From Monoplex corrugatus (taxonomy: Eukaryota > Mollusca > Gastropoda > Littorinimorpha > Ranellidae), in NCBI GenBank assembly GCA_030674185.1, contig CM060307.1:39147280-39211279 (forward strand): a DNA stretch of 64,000 nt, given 5' to 3'. Both the position numbers and the translations under genes were made by a program. Positions within the stretch are counted from its first letter, which is position 1, and each line of letters opens with the position of its first letter. Of this stretch, positions 1 through 11,422 are shown piece by piece. The notes below the pieces were generated by a model, which did not search any database, had not been told where the DNA came from, and saw nothing but the letters and a program-made list of their open reading frames with translations.

Positions 1-175
1 ACAGACAGACAAATGGATAGACAGACAGAGATGAAGGGAGGGAGGAAGAGAGAGAGAGAGAGAAAGAGAGACAGACGGACATACATACTGATAGAGAGAG
101 AGAGAGGGAGGGAGACATGAGAGAGAGAGAGAGGAGGGAGAGAAGAGAGAGAGAGAGAGAGAGAGAAGACAAACA
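1..175. repeat. GA / GACA / GGGA simple repeat
   Basis: Purine-rich tract of GACAGACA at the left edge grading into GA dinucleotides with GGGA interruptions. It is cut by the window start. No gene is visible here; the reading frames through it code only Arg-Glu or Ser-Leu strings on either strand. Confidence 0.95.
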
Positions 176-960
176 GCACAGCATACCACAGAATAAAACA
201 AGTTGATTCATTCATTCACATCTCTCTAGTCATCACTTTCTCAGTTTTCTTTTGAGTCCTCGTTTTTTATAGTTTTCTTTTTTTCAAATTTATGTTATAG
301 TAAATATGGGTATACTGTTACGGTCGCAAGAAAGTGAAAGACATGTTGTCGCCCTAGCGATGGCATAATCAGATAGACACACAAACACAAACAGACAAAT
401 TGGATCTTGTACTCGAACTGATGCATTGTCTGGTTTAAAAATCATAACGAAACAGAAACTCTTTAAGAAGACAACACAAAAGAAATTAAATGAAAAAATG
501 ACGGCGGAGGAGTGGTAGAAGAAGACAACGCAAAGAAATGAAATGCTTAAAAAAACAGGGGGAAGAAATGAAGAAAGACTACAGAAGTTGGAACACTAGA
601 ATCATTTTTTTAACATTTGTTAATTGCACCTTTCAACACTGAATCAATGCAAGCATGAAAACAAGTGCTTAAGAAAAAGTGAGGCTTGAAGCGATTGTTA
701 AAGATACGTATATCTGAAATGGATATCAACAATACAGGTTTTAATTTATCATGGTGCTACTCATTACCTGCACCTACTCATCTATTCATTCTTCTTGTTG
801 TTGCAGTCCTATGCTTAGTGTGCAGCCTAAAACACAATCGATTGAGTTTATCTGACTGATAGTCGGAAGTAAACTAAATCCAAGAAATTTATCTGTGATG
901 TCAATCGAAACATGTGGTTGTAATTGGAAGAAAATGGTCAATATATCTATCAGGGAAATT
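176..960. other. Unassigned AT-rich sequence
   Basis: About 0.8 kb of AT-rich sequence without a long simple repeat and without a reading frame that looks like a protein. I recognise nothing in it. Confidence 0.6.
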
Positions 961-971
961 TGGACCTGTCT

Positions 972-974
972 TTT

Positions 975-1026
<52 letters not shown>

Positions 1027-1228
1027 GAGAGAGACGGACATAGAGACAGACAGACACAGAGAGAGATGGACCGAGAGATATAACTAGACTGAGAGAGAGA
1101 CGGACACAGAGAGAGAGAGACGGACATAAAGACAGACGGACATAGAGAGTGAGACAGACAGACAGACAGAGATAGAGAGACGGACATAGAGAAATTCACA
1201 AAGAGAGAGACGGACATAGAGAGAGACG

Positions 1229-1282
<54 letters not shown>

Positions 1283-1285
1283 GAG
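972..1285. repeat. Compound GA array with GACGGACATAGA units
   Basis: A run of about 25 GA dinucleotides is followed by irregular copies of a short unit reading GAGACGGACATAGAGA, with GACA islands, then more GA. The long Ser/Leu-rich frames across it are translation artefacts of the repeat. Confidence 0.93.
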
Positions 1286-1571
1286 CCAATCAATGATGTT
1301 GCTTCTGTACCGATATTTGATTATGTTACGTCAGCATAAACAATATGTGGCCAAGCTACGCTGAAAAAAACTTTTCTATTGAGTCCAGGCATAGCCATCT
1401 GATAGTGTTTGTGTCTGCCTGTTCAACCAATTCAGCCTTGATTACAAATTCATTCCATTGTGACAAGATGTCGTGATAAAGATACGACAATACAGCAATA
1501 TTTCAACACGATAGAGTGTTATGCAACGAGATACAGTGCGACACAACATAATGCAATAGAACACAGCAAAA

Positions 1572-1803
1572 CAATACAGAAGAATATGACACAATATAAC
1601 ATTACAGAAGAATATGACACATATAACAATACAGAAGAATATGACGCAATATAGCAATACAGAAGAATATAACACAGCATAACAGCACAGAAGAATATAA
1701 CGCAGCATAAAAATACAGAAGAATACAACACAACATAACAATACAGAAGAATATACACAGCATAACAATACAGAAGAATATGACACAGCATAACAATACA
1801 GTA
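1572..1803. repeat. 28-bp minisatellite, about 8-9 units
   Basis: A 28-bp unit containing the core ATACAGAAGAATATGACAC followed by CAGCATAAC or a variant repeats from about 1572 to 1803. Units differ by small substitutions (CAATATAAC, CAGCATAAC, CAACATAAC) and one unit has lost a few bases. Reading frames through it on either strand are artefacts. Confidence 0.88.
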
Positions 1804-1884
1804 CAATCAGCACATTGTTCCAGGACCGGATTGGAACCCACCCTAAAAGACCGGTAATGATGATGCCAGGTCTACCCCATTACC

Positions 1885-2265
1885 ATTCCCTTATTTCCTA
1901 ATGGAACTGGAACCCGCAGTACCATCAGAGGAAACAATTTCACACACGCTCGAATGGTCATCGACCTTTTCCATGACACTCGCCACGCCATTGCTCCATT
2001 TCTCTGATGTCTTGCCAAGGAAAATTACATCTACGTTGAGGAGAATAACTCACAGTTTCACTCCAATTCCAGACAAAGCCCTCACTCCCAAATTACCGTT
2101 AAAGAGGTCCTTAATCACGGAAAACAGTAAAAGAAGATTAATTAATCTATGAAAGATTAATCAAAGAGGAAAGATGGGAGACTGGACTAGGATTTGAGGC
2201 TTTGAGCCAACTTTTAATGCCTTTGGTTCCTAACCATAAATTTGTCTTTAATTATCCATCTTCGT
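1885..2265 (-). repeat. Dispersed repeat R1, diverged inverted copy
   Basis: The reverse complement aligns by eye with the tandem R1 units at 30.84-33.56 kb. Shared landmarks in order are ACAAATTTAT, ACCAAAG.CATTAAA, GGCTCAAAG, TTAATCTTTCAT, CTCTTTA.TG, GGAATT.GAGT and the block around GATGACCATT. It is more diverged from the tandem copies than they are from each other. The family is unclassified and no coding is seen. Confidence 0.75.
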
Positions 2266-2510
2266 TTCGTTAAAGGGGTGGGGGGGGGGAGGGCAACAGA
2301 GGTATACTATTATTCGATGCAACCAGCTTATTAGAGGGGGTAGAGCTAGAATCATTTTTTATGTATAATTCTGAGATTCAGTTCTCTGCATTGAATTTTG
2401 GTCAAGAGATGTAATCCTGATCATGAGGGTTCTTGCGCTTTCATTCATTTACGAAAATAACGAAGGTTTTTGATTACATCGACAATAGCTACAACAGCAC
2501 TTCCAGATGC
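2266..2510. other. Unassigned, with short poly-G run
   Basis: No gene or recognisable repeat apart from a G-rich run near 2275-2292. Confidence 0.5.
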
Positions 2511-2529
2511 TAGTTCTAGAACGCAGACA

Positions 2530-2741
2530 AAGAGACAGAGAGAGAAAGGAGTGGGGGGGGGAGAATAGAGGGGGGAGAGAGAATGGTGAATAAAGAGAGA
2601 ATAAAAGACAGAGAGAAAGGAGAAGGAGGGGGGCGAGGAAAACAACAAAGAAATCAAATAGACAAATAGACAGTGAATAAGATACAGGAGGGAAGAGAAA
2701 AAGAGAGACAGAGACAGGGACAGGAGAGAGGAGAGAGGAGG

Positions 2742-2772
<31 letters not shown>

Positions 2773-2835
2773 TCAGAGAGACAGACAGACAGATGGACAG
2801 ACAGTGGACGGACAGACAGACAGACAGACGGACTG
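2530..2835. repeat. GA / GACA compound array
   Basis: Purine-rich GA and GGAG tract ending in a run of GACA tetranucleotides near 2780-2830. Same class as the arrays at 5.3, 21.9 and 43 kb. Confidence 0.92.
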
Positions 2836-4060
2836 GGAGAGAAGGCAACATTATAGGGGTGTGGTCAGCTGGCTCACAGCTTGAGTTCTCCACGATCCAT
2901 TAAAAGTCTGATTATGTGAAATACGCATTGAGTACAGTTGAGTTTGAGAATAGCCCTATGCAAAAATGATTCGTAATAGCTTTGCAAAATAAATAAATTG
3001 CATACAAATAAACAAACAAATAAATAATAAACAAATAAATGAATACACGAATAATTGAATAAAACAATAAATGAATATAAAGATAAACACATGAATAAGT
3101 AGATAAAACGTGATAGTAATTTTCGGTATGTATTAAACGTGGAGAAAAGTTAAGTAAAATACACACAAGGAATGTGCTTAATGTGTAAATGAAGCCAAAA
3201 CAAGAGTGCATAAAGTTTGGCTAAAAAAATCAGTATTGCCACCGTTTTTGGTTAGTAAATCCACAAAGAAATACTCGGTACAAACTGTGCCTGATGAACA
3301 ATGAATCGTGATATTCCTGCACCATGCTAAACTACCAGCAGCGTCGGGCTTCGGCACAGATTTAAATATATGCCATATCGTTTTCAATCTTCTCTGTCCT
3401 GTTTCATCTGTGTGGCTCGGAATTTATTCAGAGCATGGGGACGCTAATCTGAGAAATTACAATTGAAACTCTGCAACTACAACCACGTCAAAATGACGAT
3501 TTTACCGCTTGCTAAAAACGTTAAAACAATTCGCTTATTCAGACTTTAAAACAGCTGACTAAGTAAAGATGTTGCCAATTCCAAGAGCAATGATGTTGAT
3601 AAGTTCAGATTAAAAAAAAAAGACCGACCAGGTTGGAAGTTTGCTAATTCTCGTCCATTGTACATTATCTCGAACTTTTAATAAAGCATGAGCGATGATG
3701 TTGAGAAGTTCAAACAGTGACAACAGTGACGGTGATATAATACGTCTTGGGTCCATCGTGACCTACACTGGCTAGAAATATACAGGCAAACCAGGAAAAC
3801 GATGAACGTGTACTAAGTTTACCGTCTGCCTTTTGTCCATTGTCTGACCAGAGGCATTATTTTCCGCACAGGGGACTTGGAAATTTTGTTGATAACAATA
3901 TCAACAAGTTCAATCCGCCGTACCCGACACGCTAGGCATTAAACGTAGTGAACGTACCGAGAAACATGAAGGTAAAGTCAACACAACAAGAACTCCACAT
4001 CCTGGATGGCCTAAGTCATCAGGTACTTAAAGTCATACCGTCACGAAAAAGGAGTCGTCA
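2836..4060. other. Unassigned sequence with AAAT-rich stretch
   Basis: About 2985-3105 is a degenerate AATA/ATGA tetranucleotide stretch. The rest has normal complexity but no protein-like frame. Two weakly similar segments containing GATGTTGA.AAGTTCA occur near 3590 and 3700, suggesting an old internal duplication. Confidence 0.5.
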
Positions 4061-4454
4061 TATCTATTGATCGTCTTACTAAAAACAAAACAAAAAAAAA
4101 CAAAAAAAAACGAGGGGGGGGGGGGGGCAGGAGTTGGAAGAAGTGGCCGAAAATCCACCATGAGTAGAAAAACAATAGCCATCACCAATCAGAAAAAGCA
4201 AACAAAAAACACACAAAATATTGGTACTCTTAAAACTAACACTGCGCAATCTCCTACTGCACAGAATGGGAAGTGTTTGGGCTTTTCCTGAATCAGAAAT
4301 GACAGGATAGAAATTTAAAGAAATGGAAAAAATCTTTTTTTTCTTTTTTGTTTTGCCGTTGCAATCAGTGAGGTTACCTTTGTGCTCACCTTCTTTTTCT
4401 TCGTCCCATTTTCTACGCCATCTAAATGGCCACAAAATATGGGACACTTTTTAC

Positions 4455-4840
4455 AATGCGGTGATGATGGTGTTGATGAGGATGATAATCATGATGCTGT
4501 GGAATTCCATCTAGAATTGAAACTGCGTGACAGAGCTGTACTCTTCGCTTACTATCATAATATATCCTGCCGTCAACCACGCCCGAGAGATACAGACATC
4601 TGCCATGCTGGTCCGAAGATTTGAACAACACCCTGAATGATGAGCGTCCATGAAGTGGATGAGACTAAACTGCGTGGTCCCAGTTTATCCCAATGACCCC
4701 ATAGCACGCCCAACTCTGGGTAGGAGCCGGTTAGAACCGAAAAATCCACAATGGTTTCTGAAGGGACCGATGGGGATTCGAACCCACAACCTTCCAGTCG
4801 GTAGTCCGTTGCGCTAGCCACTACACCATGGCGACTGGTA
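4455..4840 (-). mobile_element. tRNA-derived SINE, about 385 bp
   Basis: On the minus strand the head near 4838 reads as a tRNA. A Pol III box A-like TGGTGTAGTGGCTAGCGC lies at about 4811-4828 and a box B GGTTCGAATCC at 4774-4784, with tRNA-like spacing. A body of about 250 bp follows, ending in an irregular ATC-rich tail near 4455-4500. The tRNA-like part continues without a 3' processing site into the body, so this is a SINE rather than a tRNA gene. The tail resembles those of RTE-like LINEs in this window, a possible mobilising partner (inference). A spurious minus-strand frame across the head encodes RHGVVASATDYRLEGCG, a string easily mistaken for a gene. Confidence 0.82.
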
Positions 4841-4849
4841 AGAAATGGA

Positions 4850-5310
4850 AAAGATAGTTGGAGGGACAATTGATGAAGTGTAATGTAATAAAAAAAAGTA
4901 GCATTGATGTGGAAGTGCTGGAGATGGACTATAGCACTGGGGTGATGAAGAGGACATATCGTAATAGTGGAAGCTGCAGACTATGAATACGCAGATGACG
5001 GTGCAAACTGACACACGAAAAAGAAAAAAAATAAAAAAAAAAAAAAGAAGACTATTGCGGTGTCAGCAAACGTGAGCATTTACAGAAACGATTCCTCTTT
5101 AAAAAATAGTTTGGAATTGTGTGCCAGACAGTCACAGAAGATGACGTGCATGTTCCCTTTTTGGTCTTGCCATCTTTTCTTTTACTCAGAAAGTGGAGCC
5201 ATAGCGTGCAGCCAAAAGGAAAAGTAAATACTTTTGGAGACGTGGCTGTATCTAGAAGCTCTGTGTGGTTAGGGTGACGGAGTTGATGTGGCTTTTAACT
5301 TGACTGCGTC
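4850..5310. other. Unassigned sequence with poly-A run
   Basis: Contains an A-rich run near 5021-5047. No gene-like signal. Confidence 0.5.
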
Positions 5311-5319
5311 AACAAGGAG

Positions 5320-5487
5320 AGACAGAACGAGCGAGTGAGCGAGCGAGAGAGCGAGTGAGAGAGTGAGACAGACAGACAGAAAGACAAACAGACAGAAATA
5401 CTGACAGAATCAGAAAGAGACAGAGACTGAGAGAGAGACTAAGAGAAAGAGAGAGAGAGAAAATGTGTTTGTTGTGTGTGTTGTGTT

Positions 5488-5536
<49 letters not shown>

Positions 5537-5567
5537 TGAAAGACAAAAGAAGAGAAATGGAGAGGGG

Positions 5568-5601
<34 letters not shown>

Positions 5602-5860
5602 GACACACACAGACACACAGACACACAAACAAACAGACATACAGGCAGGCAGGCAGGCAGGCAGACAGACAGACAGGCAGACAGACAGGCAGATAGCGAA
5701 ACAGATAGAGAAAAAAACATATAGACAGAAGGACAAACATACATCACAGCAGAGAAAAAAACAAAAAGAGTAAGAGCGGAGAGAGACAGACAGACAACAC
5801 AGACAGAAAGAGAAAGACAGAGGGAAAGACACAAAGAGACAGACAGACAGACAAAGCAAG
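5320..5860. repeat. Compound GAGC / GA / GT / GACA / GGCA array
   Basis: Successive blocks: GAGC/GAGT, GACA, GA, a GT run at about 5488-5512, GA, GACA with ACAC, a short GGCA block near 5642-5662, and more GACA. The motif changes by single-base steps along the array, as expected from slippage with point mutation. Confidence 0.93.
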
Positions 5861-6295
5861 AGATAGAGAAGGGTGAGGGAAGTGGAAGTAACTTCATTGT
5901 TCCTTATTCATTCTATTATACAGTTTATGCTTTCCTCACTCTTACATGTACTGTGTATCAGCTGCTGTGTTCACGTCTCTATTTATTTACATGTCGAAGC
6001 GCTTTTATCAACCAAGATACGGTTACATATGTATTGGAAGCTTTTCCAGCTGTCAGATGGTATGGTGTAAGAAAAAGTCAGAATAACAAAAGTCATCGTA
6101 TCATTAGAAAACCATACCCTGTGGTGACTTGAATGCATTCCTTTCAATGTGAGCACTATAAGTCTACATTGTCACTTATCCAATATGCAAAAAGTCTAAC
6201 AGGGTCTTTTTTCATGTGTCAAAAATGTCCGATTTCTCTTTCTGATTGTTGTTATTCATTGAAAATTCTCTGTATTTTTTGTCCAATGTCTGTGT

Positions 6296-6770
6296 TTCTC
6301 TCTCTCTCTCTGTCTCTCTGTCTCTCTCTGTCTCTCTCTGTCTCTCTCTCTGTCTGTCTCTGTCTGTCTCTCTGTCTGTCTCTCTCTCTGTCTCTCTCTC
6401 TCTTCTCTCTCTGTCTGTCTGTCTTCTCTCTCTCTCTCTCTTCTCCTCTTCTCTCTCTGTCTTCCTGTGGGTCTCTTTGTGGGCCTCCCTCTCTCTGTCT
6501 CTCTCTCTGTCTCTGTGTTCTGTCTCTCTGTCTCAGTCGCTGTCTCTCTCTTTGTCTCTCGGTGTCTCTCGGTGTCTCTGGTCTTGTCTCTCTCGTCCTG
6601 TCTCTCCTGTCTCTTCTCTGTCTCTCTCTCCATCTCTGTCTCTCTCGTCTCTCTCTCTTCGCTCTCTCTCGCTAGTTCGATCGCTCTCTCTTTCTCTCTG
6701 CCTCTCGCTCTCTCTCTGTCTGTCTTTCTCTCTCTGTTTCTCTGTCTCTGTCTCTCTCTCTGTGTATTTT
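6296..6770. repeat. TC / TCTG compound array
   Basis: About 475 bp of CT dinucleotides mixed with TCTG tetranucleotides and occasional TCTC.GG variants. Long Ser/Leu/Val/Cys frames on the plus strand and Arg/Glu frames on the minus strand are repeat artefacts. Confidence 0.94.
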
Positions 6771-6779
6771 TTCCATTTC

Positions 6780-7880
6780 ATTTAATCGCACATACACACA
6801 CGCATTTCCAGTCGTGATTGGGTAAGCGCTGATTGATTCATTATTCTCTCCCACTTTCGGTTAATCCTGGGAGCATTTTTTCTTTGTGGAAGTAGAGGCA
6901 TGTTAAAGAAAGGCAAAATGGGGAGCCAGCCCACGAAACCCATAAATCTGGTCTTTCTCAGTGTCATCTGGTCTTTCCCGCCCGACCACAGGGCTGTTCC
7001 CGGCAGTCAATGGTCTAGCCAAGTGTCAGAAGTAAGAAACTCCTGGAAGAGCTGGGCAGAAGAAGGTCCTCAGAAGAGAAACCTCCTCAAGCAAGTGTTT
7101 TGGTCCTTAGCACCTTATCCTTTAAGGGGGCCAGGCCACATCTAGGTCATGACTCCTAGATGCCCATCTGTTATTGCCATTGTTTTTCAGAAATGTGTCC
7201 TCCGCTTGGAATAGGACCCTCGCATCCGAGGTGTCAGGTTTCTCAAAGTTCCCTTGTGACGGATCTCTCAACCACTTGGCTATTGGTCATCAGCAACATT
7301 ATAGGGTAGTTTTATGCCTAATGACGTTCATTTTCGTTTCTTCTGGTCCAGATCCAGCTGGAGTTCTTTTCCGCTGCTTCAGTCATTGCCTTTAGGGCTC
7401 TGGTCCTATCTCTACCCGAATTCGAGAGCTGCTTCATGTGGTCGTAGGCTGATGTGCCTATCAATACAGATAAAACCAATCACAAGTTGTTTTTGTATAC
7501 AGAGAGACAAAATCAGTAAAGAATGAGAAAAAAGGAACACTGGACATGAACCTCTGCTACTGCTCACAGTACTCAAGGCATATTATGTTATATGTATATA
7601 ATGTCTGAAAAAGAGCATTAAGTTGGTGTGACCACCAACTATATTATCAACTCTGACATTGATGGTACATGCCTTTTCATTTCGTCTTTTACAATTTTTC
7701 TAAATACCTGATCATGCAAAACAGGTGGTCTTTCAAAAAGTTCTCTTTGAAAACAGGATGTTCTATGTATTTCCAAAGAAAGTTTCTGTCTACAAATGAT
7801 ATGAGGATCATGAAGGACATGACTGTTGCCTGTCAGGCTAGTCTTCTTGTACTTGATCATATTCCGACTGTGGAAAGCAC
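6780..7880. other. Unassigned, possibly upstream part of R4 copy 1
   Basis: Normal-complexity sequence directly upstream of the R4 copy. Short open frames do not resemble proteins and have no partner in the other R4 copies that I can align. It may be unique sequence or a diverged repeat. Confidence 0.4.
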
Positions 7881-7884
7881 AGAT

Positions 7885-8400
7885 TTCCCTGATGGGACGC
7901 CGGGGACTCTTTCAGTATAAATAGTATCTCCCCCTTCTGGAAATTCTCTGCTAGAGCTTTCCTCTTTTCTGTCACTCTCTCTGTTTCTGCCTTGCTCCTT
8001 TGCTTTTTGTCATTTCTTCCTATCATTTTCTGCCTTTATGGTCCATTCACCTGCGTGTGTTCTATAAAGCTGTACATTCTTTCTCTTAGAATTAATGACT
8101 GGGCACTTGTATTGAGTGCATGTCTAGCTCAAAGGAAATGTGATGTGCCAAAGCAGTTTAGGTAATTTAGGCCCATTTTATATATATTTTAGTGTCCTAA
8201 TCTATCTTCATGTTTGTATTCAGATTTGAGTTTTTAAATCCCCTGATGATAAATTCGAAGGAGTGGTCAGTGGCAGGGTGTTATGTTCACGAATGCATTG
8301 ATATGTGTACTTAGTTTTCTTTTCAAAATGTTCTTTTTTCTCCAAAGAGGTATAGAGCCCATTTTGGCTACGCGCAGTCGGCTGGGCAATAGCAAGGTTT
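7885..8400 (+). repeat. Dispersed repeat R4, copy 1
   Basis: Matches 14345-14865 and 60180-60690. Landmarks in order: a TTCAGTATAAATAGTAT-like start, CTTCTGGAAATTCT.TGCTAGA, TCTTTTCTGTCACT, TTTCTTCCTATCATT, CATTCACCTGC.TGTGTTC, TTCTCTTAG, GTGATGTGC.AAAGCAGTTT, TTTTAGTGTCCT, CCCCTGATGATAAATT and GAATGCATTGATATG. Copy 3 looks closer to this one than copy 2. No protein-like frame, no visible terminal inverted repeats; class unknown. Confidence 0.78.
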
Positions 8401-8489
8401 GTCGTTAAGTTTTGCACTCATGGTCCTTCCACAACACTGAAATGCACAAAATTTTCCTTCTTAGTTAAAGCAACATTTAATCATGTCTA

Positions 8490-8830
8490 CTCTCTGACGT
8501 TTCTTAATGTTTTTGTTTTCCTATTTGGGCCATCGTCATTCACATCAAGCACTAATGCTCAGATCTCCTGTAAAACCCCACGCAGTTTCCACAAATTTAT
8601 GGACTGGAGGAACGAAAAGACTATGGATTTACTGTCCAGGAAAGAGGCGGTACGATACCTTACAAGCTCACATCAAACAACTCAAGGACTTTGTTTTATT
8701 TTGGCACTGCCATCTGATCAGGATTTTGTGACGGCTGGTAGTGTGATCGATCCTTGCAGCCCGGTCAGTTTGCTTTTCATGAGGTCTGTGACCAGTCAAA
8801 CTGTTGGCATGGAACAGGATGTTTGTGTGC
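8490..8830 (+). repeat. Dispersed repeat R3, partial copy
   Basis: Matches the middle of the R3 blocks at 36, 46 and 48 kb through CATCAAACAACTCAAGGAC, TTT.TTTTGGCA.TGCC, a GTGACGG.TGGTAGTG.GAT.GATC stretch and a GAGGTCTGTG..CAG tail. As in the partial copy at 25.67 kb it is followed by a TC/TCTG array and then R9. Confidence 0.72.
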
Positions 8831-8959
8831 TCAGTTTTGTTTTTGTTTTCATGTTTTTTGTGGGTTTTTTTTCTTTTGTTTGTTTAATTGTTTATTTTGA
8901 TTTCTTTATCCACCATTATGTTTGTTTGTTTTGATTTCTTTATCCACTTTTACTTGCCT

Positions 8960-9129
8960 GGGCTTTCTCTGTCTCTGTCTCTCTATCTCAGATTGTCTCT
9001 CTATCTCTCTGTCTCTGTGTGTCTGTCTGTCTGTCTGTCTCTCTTTCTCTCTTTCTTTCTCTCTCTCTTTCTGTCTCTATCTATGTCTTTGTCTGTCGGT
9101 CTCTCTCTGTGTGTCTGTCTGTCTGTCTG

Positions 9130-9185
<56 letters not shown>
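8960..9185. repeat. TC / TCTG array
   Basis: CT and TCTG units with a pure TC run at about 9140-9186. It sits between the R3 partial copy and R9, the same order as at 26.2 kb. Confidence 0.93.
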
Positions 9186-9189
9186 CTCC

Positions 9190-9640
9190 TTTTTGATCAT
9201 TACTAGACTTAAAAATCTTATCTGGTCATCTCTTCATTTTTTTAGTCTCATCTGTACAAAACTTTTCATGTCTTTTTGTAGCTTGAACATGAATTCTGTT
9301 TCTGTGCTTACCCTTCTATAAGACGTTTATATGGGCGACCATTTTGTCGTTATATACTCTATACTAAAAGTATAATTCAGGATGTGGATTTTTTGTTGTG
9401 GCATTATAAGAATCAGTTCCAATTTCCCGTCATCTTCATCTTTTGCAACAATGACGACAAGATATAGAAAAAGGATAACCAAGCACTCATCTTATTGCTG
9501 AACTGGGTAAGAAGGCAACATAAAACTATGAAAAAGCCATGACATGTTTTCCCTTGACAGAACCAAAAAACATGATAAAAAGAAACCAAAACTGTGTGGA
9601 AAAGCCATAGCATAATTTCTCATGTTCTGGTTTACTTAGA
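9190..9640 (+). repeat. Dispersed repeat R9, copy 1
   Basis: Shares with 26560-26985 a stretch reading GACAGAACCAAAAA, then AAACTRYGTGGAAA.GCCAT, then TTCTCAT. A weaker match lies near 41880-41985. It follows a pyrimidine array in each case. Unclassified, non-coding. Confidence 0.55.
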
Positions 9641-9715
9641 CGCCCATCAATATTAGCGAGTTGGGAATGGTTATTCATGCTACTTCACTGTTTCTATCCG
9701 CTTGTAACATTAAGG

Positions 9716-9800
9716 ACCCTCAGGAAAATAAAGCTGGCGATCTCTAGTTAAATGGCAAGCATGGCAAAGGGGCATGTTGTAGAGTTCTTGCATGTTACAC
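9716..9800 (-). mobile_element. Fragment of RTE-like family B 3' region (left flank of family A insertion)
   Basis: GAAAATAAAGCTGGCG.TCTC.AGTTAAATGG here is repeated at about 10420-10455, on the other side of the family A copy, with weaker similarity continuing about 40 bp further. The duplicated segment belongs to the 3' region of the antisense family B fragment at 10.42-10.81 kb. It suggests family A landed in, or next to, a family B copy. The match is too long to be an ordinary short target duplication, so duplication of the segment before insertion is also possible. Confidence 0.5.
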
Positions 9801-9802
9801 AG

Positions 9803-10202
9803 AATTGATACTATTGTACGGTTGTGAGGCGTGGACAGTCAACGAGCAAAGTCCGAATAAGCTTGAAGCAACTGAAACGTGGTTCCTAAGAAGAATGTAG
9901 AGAGTTCCATGGACAGAAAAAAAAGACAAGTCTTGAAGGACGCGGACACAAAATGAACATTAGTGAAGAAGATTAGGAAAAGACAAGTAACATTTATAGG
10001 ACATTTCATGAGGAAAGAGATATTAGAGCACCTGGTCACAACTGGAAATCTGGAGGGAAAAAGAGCACTACGTAGACCCAGGAAGAAAATATTGGCCGGA
10101 CTTGCAGAGTGGCTGAGGACAGAGAGGGTGGGAAACGTACTTGCACCGACAAGGGATAGATTCGTATGGAGTGACATGGTCGTCAACGCCATGCGAAGGA
10201 CA
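9803..10202 (+). mobile_element. Family A non-LTR retrotransposon, 3' fragment of RT ORF (copy A1)
   Basis: Conceptual translation gives the C-terminal part of an RTE-like endonuclease/reverse transcriptase polyprotein: LLYGCEAWTVNEQS, then ETWFLRRM, RVPWT, RKRQVTFIGHFMRKE, LEHLVTTGNLEGKRA, RRPRKKI and a tail near WSDMVVNAMRRT. These motifs are the post-RT domain; the palm with the catalytic aspartates is absent. There is a stop after FLRRM near 9899 and a frame change around 9925-9960, so it cannot make protein. The last open frame (90 codons from 9963) runs directly into the GAT array, the element's own 3' tail. It is 5'-truncated, as usual for non-LTR insertions. Copies A2 (22.64 kb) and A3 (34.78 kb) carry the same motifs. 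Confidence 0.85.
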
Positions 10203-10385
<183 letters not shown>

Positions 10386-10419
10386 CTGTTTCTATCGACT
10401 GTAGCAAAAGGAGTCGCAC

Positions 10420-10812
10420 GAAAATAAAGCTGGCGGTCTCCAGTTAAATGGGAAGCCCAATATAGAAGTATGTTGTACATGTGGAGTATGTTTGCCAATC
10501 CACCTACCAGCGCTGCTGCAGTTTTCCTCTGGCTCTTACGTCCGAGCATCTGATGTTGTAAGCTAAAAGTCTTGGCTGATTAACTGGCATCCTGATCAGG
10601 TGACCAAATTACTTGATCCTCAGCCAGGTTTCGATCGTTCTTTCATCTGACGTATCTTCGATCTTTTTGATAATGGGCGGTGGTGTGTAATGTAATGATT
10701 GACAGATGCTGTTCTGACCATATTTCGAATCTCTTCGTTGTAACCATGTCACGTTTTGGTCTTGCCTACTGCTCTTCTGAGAGATCTCATCTCACAGATA
10801 ATCATCTTTCTC
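10420..10812 (-). mobile_element. Family B RTE-like retrotransposon, degenerate 3' fragment (copy B1)
   Basis: On the minus strand, starting near 10810, the translation reads MRSLRRAVGKTKT, then NEEIRNMVRTASVNHYI, the post-RT region of an RTE-like polyprotein, followed by a decayed stretch with stops and a segment containing SAGRLANILHMYNILLYWA. The parallel copy B2 at 45.27-45.61 kb gives LKRAANKAKRDMIRNQMIRG and VETTPIHHI at the same place, and B3 at 55.64-56.21 kb supplies the upstream part. Several stops make it a pseudogene. The RT palm is absent. Confidence 0.72.
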
Positions 10813-10841
10813 TGGCTGAAAGTCAGTGAGGGTACAAATGG

Positions 10842-11422
10842 GACCTTCCACCACGAAATCAGTCTTAACTAACATTCTGAGTATTTTGAGATATACATAT
10901 CACTGGAAAGTGTACATTCTGTTGAATATTTTGGTACTTGATAAAGCTTGTACTCAAACAAATGTAGAAGTTATGTATGTTTAAAGTTATGAAGTTGTGT
11001 GACGGACATTTTGAAAAACGGCCTCTAAAGTTTCCTTAAATTTCTTTATTTGGTGGGTTTGACCCAGTTTGTTTCTAATTTTCGCTGCCATTATCTGAAA
11101 GGTGCACCAAAGAGTTTTCCATCAGTATATTACATGTGCGGGTACTGTACATGTTACGGTTCATGATAAGAGACAAAAATAGGTACTTTTGGTAGGAAAT
11201 TGCGTTCTTTCTGCTGCGATCAGTGCATTAAAATACCATTTTAAATTGATTAATAATATTTTTTCAAGAAACAAATTTCTGTGAGGGATAGATTATAGTC
11301 TACAGAAATCAATGTTGAGAAAAAGTAAAGGAAAACACCCCAGATAGACCCTCAGTCACCTTTTCAGCTCCTAGTGCTGTTCGAATGACTGCGAGTTAAG
11401 ACTGATTTCGTGGTGGGAGGTC
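10842..11422. mobile_element. 581-bp non-autonomous DNA transposon (hAT-like MITE) with 29-bp TIRs
   Basis: Left terminal repeat 10842-10870 begins GACCTTCCACCACGAAATC and the right one, 11394-11422, is its reverse complement with one mismatch in 29 (T/C at the sixth base). The element is flanked on both sides by ACAAATG (10834-10840 and 11423-11429), a 7-bp target duplication, or 8 bp with a last-base mismatch, which would suit a hAT-type transposase. The interior (about 520 bp) has no open frame, so it is non-autonomous. The near-identical TIRs and intact target duplication suggest an insertion younger than most repeats here. Superfamily is an inference from duplication length only. Confidence 0.85.

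Noticed and set aside
4766..4840. Genuine tRNA gene on the minus strand
   Set aside because: Box A and box B are present but the head continues into a SINE body and tail; the arms do not fold into a clean cloverleaf by eye.
7885..7925. TATA box (CAGTATAAATAGTA) as a promoter
   Set aside because: It is the conserved start of repeat R4, present in three copies, with no gene downstream.
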